A DNA stretch of 64,000 nucleotides, from the NCBI RefSeq assembly GCF_020667895.1, contig NZ_JAFMPS010000004.1, positions 62,001 through 126,000 of the forward strand, in the 5' to 3' direction. Shown here piece by piece: positions 1 to 10,957 of the stretch. A program made the translations under genes and the position numbers. Numbering within the stretch: position 1 is the stretch's first letter; each line of letters begins with the position of its first letter. The notes beneath the pieces are model-generated. The model did no database searches, was not told the DNA's origin, and was given only the letters and a program-made list of their open reading frames with translations. The DNA is from Alcanivorax sp. 1008. GTDB taxonomy: Bacteria > Pseudomonadota > Gammaproteobacteria > Pseudomonadales > Alcanivoracaceae.

Positions 1-1119
1 TATTGGGACTATCAGCAGATGGAAAAGTGGCGTGGAATGCGCGACGCATTCCGCGAACGGTCCAGTGAGCTACCCGGCGTGAAAGCAGGGCTCAACCCCT
101 CGGCACCACGCCCATCCACCTACCTTACCTGGCATTTTCTACATGAAAATCTGTGGATCTGGATGGTGGCACTGCTGGTTGCCATGCCCTTCGCCTGGCC
201 TGTAGAAAAGGAACTTGGCCATGGCAAAACTGCGGTGCTGTGGATCGTCACCGGAGTAGTGAGCGGACTCATCTATGTTGCCTTCCTGTCCTCCCGGTAT
301 CTTCCCCTAACCGGTAGCACGCCAATGGCCGCGGGACTCATTGGCATGTATGTGGGGCTATTCGGGTTACGCAAGCTGGATTTTCTATGGTTCGATCCAC
401 GTCAGAAAAAAATACGTAGCACTGCTTTGCCCGCCGCTGTAATTACGCCTTTGTTTTTTATCCTGCCGGTTTATGAAACCCTGTCCGGCGGCTCCGCAGC
501 TCATGTATGGGTGGCACAGATAGGCGCCCTATTGGCAGGTGCCGGCCTGGTTCATCTGGCGCGTCAGGCGGAAGTGCGTGGCGCAGAACAGCAAGTTGAT
601 GAAACAGATGACAGCGAGCGGCAGCTCCGTCAAAAACTGACCTCGGCCTGGGCATCAATGTCGGCCATGGCATTTCGCGATGCAGAACAGCAGTTCGAAG
701 CGGCCATGCAGATGGATCCAAATCAGTTCCTGCCGCTGACCGGGCTGTATCAGATCCGCAAACTGACACCGGAATCGGATAGCTTTCATCAAACCGCCCG
801 GCAAGTACTGGACGCAGACATCAGCGATGAAGGGCTGCTGCGCCAGCAATATAATATTTATCGAGACTATGTGAAGCGCTTGGACAGCGATGAGCAGATA
901 CCACTGGAAACCCGAGTGCGATTGATCGCCAATTTGAGCAAGCTGGGCGAAACAAAGGAGGCCGATCGACTGGCAACGGTTATCGAGAAACAGGGCGACA
1001 GACACCCGATGCTTGGCAAATCACTGTCACTACTGGCGCAAGCGTTAAGCAATAGTAATCAAGCGCGCAGCAACCACTTGAAAATGCTTGCCGTCAGACT
1101 TACCGAAGAATCCGTCTAG
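1..1119 (+). CDS. Rhomboid-like membrane protein with helical C-terminal region, 5' end missing
   Basis: The reading frame is open back to base 1 (six codons before the first ATG at 19), and the visible protein begins at what would be rhomboid transmembrane helix 2, so the N-terminus lies outside the window. Helices resemble a rhomboid core: an F-L-H-E-N stretch followed by P-V-E, then T-G-S-T-P-M-A-A-G where active proteases have G-x-S-G, then A-Q-I-G-A where they have A-H-x-G-G. Catalytic Ser and His therefore look replaced by Thr (codon 319-321) and Gln (517-519), suggesting a non-proteolytic member. About 170 C-terminal residues are soluble, helical and TPR-like. It converges on the next gene. 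Rhomboid assignment is by motif only. Confidence 0.7.
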   Translation, partial: YWDYQQMEKWRGMRDAFRERSSELPGVKAGLNPSAPRPSTYLTWHFLHENLWIWMVALLVAMPFAWPVEKELGHGKTAVLWIVTGVVSGLIYVAFLSSRYLPLTGSTPMAAGLIGMYVGLFGLRKLDFLWFDPRQKKIRSTALPAAVITPLFFILPVYETLSGGSAAHVWVAQIGALLAGAGLVHLARQAEVRGAEQQVDETDDSERQLRQKLTSAWASMSAMAFRDAEQQFEAAMQMDPNQFLPLTGLYQIRKLTPESDSFHQTARQVLDADISDEGLLRQQYNIYRDYVKRLDSDEQIPLETRVRLIANLSKLGETKEADRLATVIEKQGDRHPMLGKSLSLLAQALSNSNQARSNHLKMLAVRLTEESV

Positions 1120-1129
1120 GTTCACTGGA

Positions 1130-1150
1130 GCGCCGGCTGCTAACCGGCGC
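1130..1150. terminator. GC-rich hairpin between convergent genes, no T-tract
   Basis: Seven-base arms GCGCCGG (1130-1136) and CCGGCGC (1144-1150) enclose a seven-base loop. It sits between the stop of the rhomboid-like gene (1117-1119) and overlaps the stop codon of the opposing gene (1140-1142). There is no T-run on either side, so intrinsic termination would be weak. Confidence 0.35.
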
Positions 1151-2564
1151 CTGCCAGACCAAGCTCTGAGCGACATTGGCCTGCGATTTCACGAATCCGG
1201 TTGTCCGCCCGGTAGCGTGTTTCCACAAACCGGATATATTGCTCGGCCTTGGCAGGCAACTTGAACTCCGTGGCCAACAGTCGGGCAAGGAATAGATATG
1301 CCTCCGGAATGCCCGGCCAAGTGGGCGCCCGCTTGTGAATATCCAGCAACAAATTCACCGCCACCTTGGGCTGCCCCTGCTCGGCATAAAGCTGTGCCAT
1401 TTCCCAAGTCATCTGCACCGTATTGGGCTTGAATGCCGGGTCAATTTCGCGGCAGCGCCGTAACAGGTCTATGGCCCGGGTGGGGTGTTTGTTGTTTAGC
1501 AGCACCTTAAGGTAATTGTCAGCGAACTCCAGCTGCTCCTGCCGTCGCCCCAGCGCATCCAACAGACGTTCGTACTGCTCATTGAATTGCAGTGAGTCCT
1601 TATGTTTTTCCAGCTTGGCTTTGTACATGTTAACCAGCTTGTCAAAACGCCCCTCGCGAATCATGACTGCTTGCCGACGCTCCTCTTCCGGCCGGCGGCT
1701 GCGCCGACGGCGCTGGGCCCCTTCACTCAACGACTGTGACTCATAGCCAAGATTCTTTTGGTGGCGACAGATCAGATAACCGCTCAGATGAATGGTAACC
1801 AGCCACAACCAACCGATAATCAAAGCGGCCACGGGCCAGGACAGAAATCCCGGAAGTAGATCGTAGGCAATACTGATAAAAATGGCGCTGGCGGTGTGCA
1901 GGAAAAACATCACCGCAGCCATAGCCGGATATTCGAGACCCAACGCCAGTAACGTTGCCAGCCAGCGCTGAGGGGTAAACAACGCGCTCAACACATTGCC
2001 CTGCAGAAATACCTGAATCAGCAAAGCCGGCAACAGGAACCAGATTGCCAGAGTCATCAGGCTGCCCTGCAGCATGCCGTAGGTTATATAGGCATATCCG
2101 CTGGCAGCACCGCCGGCAGCAAATACCAACCACAGCTGGACACCCATGGGCCAATGCTCTGGCTTCAACATGGCCTGATAGTCCGGCGCCTTCATCATGC
2201 CGTCGGCGCTTTGCTGCATCACGTCTGCGCCGTAAATGCCGAACAGCAAGCCAATAGCCGCAGCGATAGCCAGCCCCGTCAGCCCTCCGGGCACCACGGC
2301 CATCAGAACCGATACCGCCGCCAGCACCACGGCAGAGTTTTTCACCAGAGGGTACTCAATAAAATGCGACAGGATTTCCCAGAACGGGTCCTGAGCAATG
2401 CGCCGCCCCACTTGCCGCAGGGGCTTATTGGTCAACAGCGAACGGGCGCGGCCACCGTCGGCGGTGTCATCCGAGGCGACACAGGTATCGCAGAACAGGA
2501 TGCCATCATCATTGTCGTACCACGTGGCCTGTTCGCCGGGATGGTACTTACAGGTCTGTTTCAT
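1140..2564 (-). CDS. Membrane protein with N-terminal zinc-finger-like motif and TPR-like C-terminus
   Basis: This 474-residue protein is not one I recognise by name. The N-terminus carries C5-x2-H8 and C25-x2-C28, a B-box-like zinc-binding pattern in a short cytosolic segment. Residues about 72-265 contain several hydrophobic helices resembling Yip1/DUF4013-type bundles. An Arg-rich stretch (about 283-297) follows, then a helical region to the end that reads like TPR repeats. A GGGGAG ribosome-binding site lies five bases before the ATG. It faces the rhomboid-like gene, whose C-terminus is also TPR-like. Function unknown; a role in assembling a membrane complex is a guess. Confidence 0.7.
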   Translation of the reverse strand: MKQTCKYHPGEQATWYDNDDGILFCDTCVASDDTADGGRARSLLTNKPLRQVGRRIAQDPFWEILSHFIEYPLVKNSAVVLAAVSVLMAVVPGGLTGLAIAAAIGLLFGIYGADVMQQSADGMMKAPDYQAMLKPEHWPMGVQLWLVFAAGGAASGYAYITYGMLQGSLMTLAIWFLLPALLIQVFLQGNVLSALFTPQRWLATLLALGLEYPAMAAVMFFLHTASAIFISIAYDLLPGFLSWPVAALIIGWLWLVTIHLSGYLICRHQKNLGYESQSLSEGAQRRRRSRRPEEERRQAVMIREGRFDKLVNMYKAKLEKHKDSLQFNEQYERLLDALGRRQEQLEFADNYLKVLLNNKHPTRAIDLLRRCREIDPAFKPNTVQMTWEMAQLYAEQGQPKVAVNLLLDIHKRAPTWPGIPEAYLFLARLLATEFKLPAKAEQYIRFVETRYRADNRIREIAGQCRSELGLAGAG

Positions 2565-2665
2565 TATTCTCTCCCCGGTCCGCCAGCCCCAGCTATATTG
2601 TCACCCTTATTCCACAGGTGACCTTATTAAGCCTTAATTCTTAAAGCAATCCGGTGTACTTCTCA

Positions 2666-4129
2666 ATGGATAAGCTGCTGTTAGCCCTGATAGCCGGTCT
2701 GCTCTACCCATTTTCCTTCTCTCCCTGGGATTGGTGGCCGCTGGTATTGCTGTCCATCGGCCTGTTCTGGTGGAGCCTGAATGGCGCCACCGCACGGCAG
2801 GGTGCGCTACGCGGCTTGCTGTTCGGCCTCGGCAGTTTCGGTGTCGGCATCAGCTGGCTACATGTCTCCATGCACCAATATGGCAGCACCCCTATGTGGC
2901 TGGCTGTGCCGATGACAGGCCTGTTTGCCACCGTGATGGCCCTGTTTCCCATGGCTTTGGGCTGGCTTACCGTGCAACTGGGCCGACGGGCACTGGTGTT
3001 TGTCGGTGGCTGGCTGCTGCTCGATTGGCTACGCAGCTGGCTGTTGACTGGTTTCCCATGGCTATACCCCGGTTACGCCATGATCGATACGCCGCTCGCA
3101 GAGCTGGCGCCTTGGGGTGGGGTATGGCTGGTATCACTGATTACCGTGGCCAGCGCTGTCTGGCTCACCGAGCTAGCCAAACGACGCGCCCGTCGGGAAC
3201 CGGCGCTACTACTGCTAGCCGTGGCAGGCTGGGTGCTAGCCCTGGTGCCGACCTCCTTCACCGAGCAATATGGCGACCCGATACCGGTCGCTCTTGCCCA
3301 GGGCAATGTGCCTCAGGATGTGCGCTGGCAGCTGACTCAGCAAGCCGCCACCCGTCAGATCTATGCTGATCTGACCGCCCAGGTCAGCCCGGGCCGATTG
3401 CTGATCTGGCCGGAAGCGGCAATCACCGAATTTTATCAGGATGCCGGTACTTTTCTGCGCCAGCAGGGCAACATAATGGCAGACCAGCAGGGCGCCCTTA
3501 TTAGCGGTATCCCGTGGCGCGAATGGGGCAGTGACGGCGCGGTTTATTACAACAGCGTCACCGTACTGGGCGGCGGAGAAGGCCTGTATCACAAACAGAA
3601 GCTGGTGCCCTTTGGCGAATATGTCCCGCTGCAGAGCCAGATCCGCGGCCTGATCCCCTTTTTCGACCTGCCCGCATCAAGCTTCTCCCGCGGCCGCCCG
3701 GATCAGGCCAACCTGAGCGCGCTGGGCCTGACCGTGTCGCCATTTATCTGTTATGAAATTCTCTACCCCTCCCTGGTCGCGCAACGCAGCCACAATAGCG
3801 ATGTGCTGCTGACCATCAGTAATGATGCCTGGTTTGGCACCTCTGCCGGTCCGCACCAGCATTTTCAGATGACCCGCATGCGCTCGCTGGAAACCGGGCG
3901 CTGGCTACTGCGCGCTACTAACAACGGGATCAGCGCCACAATCCGTCCAGATGGCACGGTGGCTGAGCGCTTGCCACAATTCCAGCGTGCCCTGCTGGAA
4001 ACGGAGGTGCGCACGGTCCGTGGTACTACACCGTTTATGCATAGCGGCCCATCCCCGGTGTTATTGCTCGCCATGGCAATGCTGGCATTCGGCAGAAGGC
4101 GGCGTCCGATGGGCAGCACCAGCGATTGA
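2666..4129 (+). CDS. lnt: Apolipoprotein N-acyltransferase
   Basis: Lnt adds the third acyl chain to the N-terminal cysteine of lipoproteins in the inner membrane. N-terminal hydrophobic helices are followed by a periplasmic nitrilase domain. Numbering from the ATG at 2666, the triad is visible: Glu250 in W-P-E-A-A, Lys310 before L-V-P-F-G-E-Y-V-P and Cys362 in F-I-C-Y-E. The length of 487 residues fits the family. An in-frame GTG at 2654 would add four residues; neither start has a clear Shine-Dalgarno sequence and the ATG is preferred because the membrane segment begins directly after it. The neighbours are not the usual ybeX/miaB set. Confidence 0.93.
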   Translation: MDKLLLALIAGLLYPFSFSPWDWWPLVLLSIGLFWWSLNGATARQGALRGLLFGLGSFGVGISWLHVSMHQYGSTPMWLAVPMTGLFATVMALFPMALGWLTVQLGRRALVFVGGWLLLDWLRSWLLTGFPWLYPGYAMIDTPLAELAPWGGVWLVSLITVASAVWLTELAKRRARREPALLLLAVAGWVLALVPTSFTEQYGDPIPVALAQGNVPQDVRWQLTQQAATRQIYADLTAQVSPGRLLIWPEAAITEFYQDAGTFLRQQGNIMADQQGALISGIPWREWGSDGAVYYNSVTVLGGGEGLYHKQKLVPFGEYVPLQSQIRGLIPFFDLPASSFSRGRPDQANLSALGLTVSPFICYEILYPSLVAQRSHNSDVLLTISNDAWFGTSAGPHQHFQMTRMRSLETGRWLLRATNNGISATIRPDGTVAERLPQFQRALLETEVRTVRGTTPFMHSGPSPVLLLAMAMLAFGRRRRPMGSTSD

Positions 4130-4192
4130 GTATCTCCTCTGAATACAGCGCCTGCGATAGCTATACTCTTTGGCATCATTAACATTCCTCAA

Positions 4193-4221
4193 TTGCTTTC
4201 GTATACCCATAGGGGTATAAA
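4193..4221 (+). promoter_or_regulatory. Promoter of the persulfide operon with CsoR/CstR-like operator
   Basis: A -35 TTGCTT (4193-4198) and a -10 TATAAA (4216-4221) are separated by 17 bases. An 18-bp near-palindrome at 4202-4219 of the form TATACCC..GGGGTATA (16 of 18 positions symmetric) covers most of the spacer and four bases of the -10. TACCC/GGGTA inverted repeats are the known type of site for CsoR-family regulators, including the persulfide sensor CstR. No such regulator is encoded in this window. Confidence 0.65.
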
Positions 4222-4252
4222 GTCGGCATCGTAATGCACAGGGAGATCTGCC

Positions 4253-5128
4253 ATGCAGAAGCCAGATGTGAAAGCTTTTTTCGATCCCGATACCTTTACG
4301 GTCAGCTATGTGGTCAGTGATCCGGCCACCAAACAATGCGCCATCGTCGACTCGGTGCTGGACTACAACCCCAATGCTGGCACCACCGATACCGGCTCCG
4401 CTGACCAGATCATCGACTACATCAAACAGCAGGGACTAAGCGTGCAGTGGCTGCTGGAAACCCATGTCCATGCGGATCATCTGTCTGCCGCGCCCTACCT
4501 GCAGGACAAGGTGGGCGGCAGGCTGGCCATCGGTAGCCACATCCGCACGGTTCAGGACACCTTCGGTAAAGTATTTAACGCGGGCAGTGAGTTCCAGCGC
4601 GACGGCAGCCAATTCAACCAGCTGTTCGATGATGGCGACACATTCAAGCTCGGCGAGATTGAGGCACATGCCATGCATACCCCGGGGCATACGCCGGCCT
4701 GTATGACCTACCTGATTGGTGATGCGGCCTTTGTTGGCGATACCCTGTTTATGCCGGATTACGGCACCGCACGCTGTGACTTCCCCGGAGGCGACGCCGC
4801 TGTGCTGTACCAGTCCGTACAAAAGATTTTCGCCCTGCCCGAACAGACACGTATGTTTCTATGCCATGACTACCTGCCTGCCGGGCGCACTGAATACGTC
4901 TGGGAAACCACCGTCGGCGCGCAAAAGCAGCAAAACATCCATATCCATCAGGGTATCAGCGAAAACGAATTCGTCGCCATGCGCACCAGGCGCGATGCTG
5001 ATCTGGACATGCCACGCCTGATTCTGCCATCCGTACAGGTCAATATGCGCGCTGGGCGCATGCCGCCGGCGGAAGACAATGGTATCCAGTATCTGAAGAT
5101 TCCGGTTAACGTGTTGGGGCGCAGCTGA
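4253..5128 (+). CDS. MBL-fold persulfide dioxygenase-like hydrolase (ETHE1/Blh family)
   Basis: This 291-residue metallo-beta-lactamase-fold protein has H71-x-H73-x-D75-H76, a later T-P-G-H-T metal His, G-D-T-L-F with the Asp ligand and a C-terminal L-C-H-D-Y-L. ETHE1-type members bind one iron and oxidise glutathione persulfide to sulfite; the Blh branch sits in BigR/CstR-controlled sulfide detoxification operons. An AGGGAG ribosome-binding site lies seven bases before the ATG. It is the first gene of a three-gene unit with DUF442 and SulP. The substrate is inferred from family and context rather than shown by a residue unique to persulfide enzymes. Confidence 0.85.
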   Translation: MQKPDVKAFFDPDTFTVSYVVSDPATKQCAIVDSVLDYNPNAGTTDTGSADQIIDYIKQQGLSVQWLLETHVHADHLSAAPYLQDKVGGRLAIGSHIRTVQDTFGKVFNAGSEFQRDGSQFNQLFDDGDTFKLGEIEAHAMHTPGHTPACMTYLIGDAAFVGDTLFMPDYGTARCDFPGGDAAVLYQSVQKIFALPEQTRMFLCHDYLPAGRTEYVWETTVGAQKQQNIHIHQGISENEFVAMRTRRDADLDMPRLILPSVQVNMRAGRMPPAEDNGIQYLKIPVNVLGRS

Positions 5129-5160
5129 ACGGCGCCACCACCCTATTCGGAGAGGCAAGA

Positions 5161-5595
5161 ATGGAATATCCGCAACTGAGTTCAACTCTGACCGTGGGCC
5201 CGCAGATTCGCCCTGAGGATTTGCAAGCGATTGCCGCAGCCGGTTACAAAACCGTGATTAACAATCGCCCCGACGGTGAAGCTATGGATCAGCCACAAGC
5301 GCAGCTAATGGCGCAGCAGGCAAATGCCCTGGGGATGGACTATTTTCATCAGCCAGTGGTTGGCGGCATGATCGGTGACAAGGAAATTGAAGAGTTCAGC
5401 CGGCTGATTGAAGGTGCAAAAAAGCCGGTGTTCGCCTACTGTCGTACCGGCACTCGCTGCACCGTTCTATGGGCCCTGTCGGAGGCCGGCAAACAGGCAC
5501 CGGAGAGCATCGTTAATCGTGCCGCTGAAGCAGGCTATGACATCAATGGCCTGCTGCCACAGCTTATCTCCCGCTGGCAGGACCAGCATGGCTGA
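5161..5595 (+). CDS. DUF442 (TIGR01244-type) phosphatase-fold protein
   Basis: This 144-residue protein matches the DUF442 family, often found fused to or next to Blh/ETHE1-like hydrolases. A Cys-containing loop, Y-C-R-T-G-T-R-C, near residues 97-105 resembles the P-loop of dual-specificity phosphatases and rhodanese-like sulfur carriers. The Arg stands five places after the Cys rather than six, which I recall as usual for this family. GGAGAGG precedes the ATG. It follows the dioxygenase by 32 bases and overlaps the SulP gene by 8. A role in handling sulfane sulfur is likely but unproven. Confidence 0.82.
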   Translation: MEYPQLSSTLTVGPQIRPEDLQAIAAAGYKTVINNRPDGEAMDQPQAQLMAQQANALGMDYFHQPVVGGMIGDKEIEEFSRLIEGAKKPVFAYCRTGTRCTVLWALSEAGKQAPESIVNRAAEAGYDINGLLPQLISRWQDQHG

Positions 5596-7315
5596 TCTGC
5601 GTCTGCGGCGTCTGCTACCCGCTCTGGAATGGCTCAGCACCTACCGGCGTACGGATGTAATTTCCGACGCCATGGCTGCCCTGATTGTCACCGTCATGCT
5701 GATCCCCCAGAGCCTCGCCTATGCCATGCTCGCCGGCCTGCCTGCGGAGGTAGGTCTGTACGCCAGCATGTTGCCTCTGCTCGGCTACGCCCTGTTTGGC
5801 TCCAGCAGGACTCTTGCGGTGGGGCCGGTGGCCGTAGCCTCCTTGATGACCGCTGCCGCGGTCAGCAAGGTGGCCGAGCCCGGCACCGACCAGTACCTTG
5901 CTGCCGCAGTGATTCTTGCGGTGCTATCCGGCGTCATGCTGTCCGCCATGGCAGTGCTACGCTTAGGCTGGATTGCCAACCTGCTATCCCACCCGGTAAT
6001 CGCAGGGTTTATTACTGCTTCGGGCATCCTGATTGCCACCAGCCAGCTCAAACATATTCTCGGCATCTCCGCCGGTGGCCATACACTGATCGAGATTTTC
6101 TCGCAGCTTGCCCCCCAGGTAGCTGCCACGCACATTCCCACTTTGCTTATTGGTCTGAGCGCACTGGCCTTTTTGTTCTGGGCGAGGAAAAAACTCAAAC
6201 CGCTGCTGCAAAAACTGAAACTGCCACCACTGGCAGTTGATTTACTGGCCCGCGCCGGCCCGGCTCTGGCAGTGATTCTGTCCACCGTGGTGGTAGCACG
6301 CCTGAATCTGGATCAGCAGGGGGTTCGCGTCGTTGGCCATGTACCTGGAGGCCTGCCTGAACTGGGCGTACCACAGTTTGATGCCGGACTGTGGCAGGCA
6401 CTGTTGGTGCCCGCCTTTCTGATCAGCTTGATCGGCTTTGTTGAATCCGTATCCGTTGCCCAGACACTGGCGGCCCGACGTCGCCAGCAAATCAATCCAA
6501 ATCACGAACTAGCCGGTCTGGGCGCGGCCAATATTGGCTCGGCACTTTCGGGTGGCTTTCCGGTTACCGGTGGCTTCGCCCGCTCCGTGGTCAACTTTGA
6601 TGCAGGCGCCGTTACCCCCATGGCCGGGATTTTTACTGCCATCGGCATTGGCCTGACCACCCTGTTCCTGACCGGCTGGTTTACCTTCCTGCCCAACGCC
6701 ACTCTTGCCGCCACCATTATCGTCGCGGTGCTATCGCTGGTGGACTTCGGCATCATCCGTCGCACTTGGCAATATTCGCGTATCGATTTCAGCGCCATGA
6801 TGCTGACCATGCTTGGCGTGTTCACCATCGGTGTTGAAGCCGGCGTGGTGATGGGCGTGGCGACTTCCCTGCTATTGTTCCTGTGGCGTACCAGCTCACC
6901 ACATATTGCGGTAGTGGGTCAGGTTCCTGGCACCGAGCATTTTCGCAATGTTAATCGTCATAAGGTGATCACCAGCCCCACTGTGCTATCCGTGCGAGTT
7001 GATGAATCGCTGTACTTTGCCAATGCCCGTTTTCTGGAGGACTCGATCTACAAGTCAGCCTTGCAGAACCCGCAGACACGACATGTGGTGCTGCAATGCT
7101 CTGCCGTCAATCTGATTGATGCCAGCGCCCTGGAAAGTCTGGAAGCGCTTAGCCAGCGACTGCAGGACGCCGGCATCATGCTGCACCTTTCCGAGATCAA
7201 GGGGCCGGTGATGGATGCGCTTAACAAGGTGGATTTTGTCGAGCACCTGAGTGGCAATATCTATCTGAGTCACTACTCGGCACTGGCGGAGCTGGATCCA
7301 GAGACCACACTCTAG
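5588..7315 (+). CDS. SulP-family anion/sulfate permease with STAS domain
   Basis: The ATG at 5588 is preceded by GCAGGA and overlaps the end of DUF442 by 8 bases, indicating translational coupling. The frame is open further upstream, but that part lies inside DUF442 and is not SulP-like. The 575-residue protein has the SulP signature near the N-terminus (T-V-M-L-I-P-Q-S-L-A-Y-A, then G-L-Y-A-S), about a dozen membrane helices, a late G-F-P-V-T-G-G-F-A-R-S motif and a C-terminal STAS domain from about residue 455. Context suggests export or import of sulfate, sulfite or thiosulfate linked to persulfide oxidation. Its stop codon overlaps that of the opposing gene. Confidence 0.9.
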   Translation: MADLRLRRLLPALEWLSTYRRTDVISDAMAALIVTVMLIPQSLAYAMLAGLPAEVGLYASMLPLLGYALFGSSRTLAVGPVAVASLMTAAAVSKVAEPGTDQYLAAAVILAVLSGVMLSAMAVLRLGWIANLLSHPVIAGFITASGILIATSQLKHILGISAGGHTLIEIFSQLAPQVAATHIPTLLIGLSALAFLFWARKKLKPLLQKLKLPPLAVDLLARAGPALAVILSTVVVARLNLDQQGVRVVGHVPGGLPELGVPQFDAGLWQALLVPAFLISLIGFVESVSVAQTLAARRRQQINPNHELAGLGAANIGSALSGGFPVTGGFARSVVNFDAGAVTPMAGIFTAIGIGLTTLFLTGWFTFLPNATLAATIIVAVLSLVDFGIIRRTWQYSRIDFSAMMLTMLGVFTIGVEAGVVMGVATSLLLFLWRTSSPHIAVVGQVPGTEHFRNVNRHKVITSPTVLSVRVDESLYFANARFLEDSIYKSALQNPQTRHVVLQCSAVNLIDASALESLEALSQRLQDAGIMLHLSEIKGPVMDALNKVDFVEHLSGNIYLSHYSALAELDPETTL

Positions 7316-7914
7316 CCGCGGATTTCATACCACAATAGCGCCAGCCACTCGTACCAGATTTCCGGCAACAGTAGTAACGCCCCGGCAGAAGGCATCCATG
7401 CCGGGGACGGCAACCTGTCCACCGGCGCCGCTATCACCTCGATGCCGGCGCGCTGAAACGAAAGCATGGCGCGGGTCATATGAGCCCGGTCGGTAACCAG
7501 CAACACCTGATCAATTCCCTTGCGCTGCAGTAGTGCAGCACTATTACGAGCGTTCTCGCGAGTATTACGACTGCGCTCCTCAAGCCAGATGGTCAGCCCA
7601 AATCCCTCACTGGCATCCGCCAGCAATCTGGCCTCGCTAACCTGCCCCTCCGTCGGTGGCCGGCCACCACCACTAATCAGCAAGGGCAACTGCCGCTGGC
7701 GTGACTCCTGCAAAGCGCGGGCCAAGCGGCGCAAGCCCATACGAGAGGAACGGCGCTGCCGGCCGCGGCCCACCAGGCCACCACCCAATACCACAACGCA
7801 ACGGGGCGTAGCTTCACTGTGGCTGCGTAAAGGCAAAGGCGGGTAGAGCTGCCGCACGATCGCCGGCAGCGTCCCGGCAACCAGCACCAGCACCAGCACA
7901 GCTCCAAGATTCAT
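7312..7914 (-). CDS. YdcF-like (DUF218) membrane-anchored protein
   Basis: This 200-residue DUF218 protein has an N-terminal hydrophobic anchor and the family landmarks V-V-V-L-G-G-G, then I-S-G-G, a middle E-x-x-S-x-N-T-x-E-N-A stretch and a late L-V-T-D-x-x-H-M-x-R. Members such as YdcF, SanA and ElyC act in envelope or cell-wall homeostasis, mostly with unknown chemistry. The start at 7914 precedes the anchor; a longer frame reaching 9075 runs antisense to leuS and is not credible. The stop codon (7312-7314) overlaps the SulP stop (7313-7315) on the opposite strand, so the two genes end inside one CTAG. Confidence 0.82.
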   Translation of the reverse strand: MNLGAVLVLVLVAGTLPAIVRQLYPPLPLRSHSEATPRCVVVLGGGLVGRGRQRRSSRMGLRRLARALQESRQRQLPLLISGGGRPPTEGQVSEARLLADASEGFGLTIWLEERSRNTRENARNSAALLQRKGIDQVLLVTDRAHMTRAMLSFQRAGIEVIAAPVDRLPSPAWMPSAGALLLLPEIWYEWLALLWYEIRG

Positions 7915-7935
7915 CTGCTTGCCGCCGCCATCTGA

Positions 7936-10454
<2,519 letters not shown>

Positions 10455-10455
<1 letters not shown>

Positions 10456-10952
10456 TGAAGATACTAGTGGTGCTTCTCAGTCTGACCCTGTCCGCATGCG
10501 GCTGGCAGTTTCGCGGCGAAGTAGCACCACTGCTGCTCGATACTTTGACCTTGCGCGGCGCCGAAGCACGAACTCGCTATGATATTGAGTCGGCGCTGCT
10601 GAAGCGCGATGTAATGGTTACTGATGCCGCCCCCATCACGATGCAACTGAGCCAGGAACGCTGGTGGAAAAGAACAGTTGTGGTAGATGCCCAGGGCCGT
10701 TCTGCGGGCATTGAACTACGCTATGAACTTCAATGGCAGCTAATCGATGCAGCCGGACCACCCCTCACCACACGTCGTCAAGTAGTCCTCACCAGGGTTT
10801 ATCAGGTGGACCCGACCAATGCACTGGCCACCAGCGATGAGGAGCAGCTGACTCGCGAAATTATGCGTCGTGATGCTGCTGAGTTGCTGATGCGACAACT
10901 CACCGCAGAAAGTAATTTGCTAAGCCTGCCCGCCGCCAACGAAGGCCTTTAA
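10455..10952 (+). CDS. lptE: LPS-assembly lipoprotein LptE
   Basis: LptE plugs the LptD barrel and helps place LPS in the outer leaflet. The 165-residue product has a lipoprotein signal with lipobox L-S-A-C and lipidation at Cys15, then G-W-Q-F-R-G and a small alpha/beta domain. The ATG overlaps the leuS TAA by one base. leuS-lptE-holA is the conserved order in pseudomonads and relatives, which supports the call since LptE sequences diverge strongly. Confidence 0.9.
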
Positions 10953-10957
10953 CCGCC

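Noticed and set aside
2599-2650. TTAAT/TTAAA repeats upstream of lnt as a PmrA-type box
   Set aside because: The spacing does not fit the 11-bp period.
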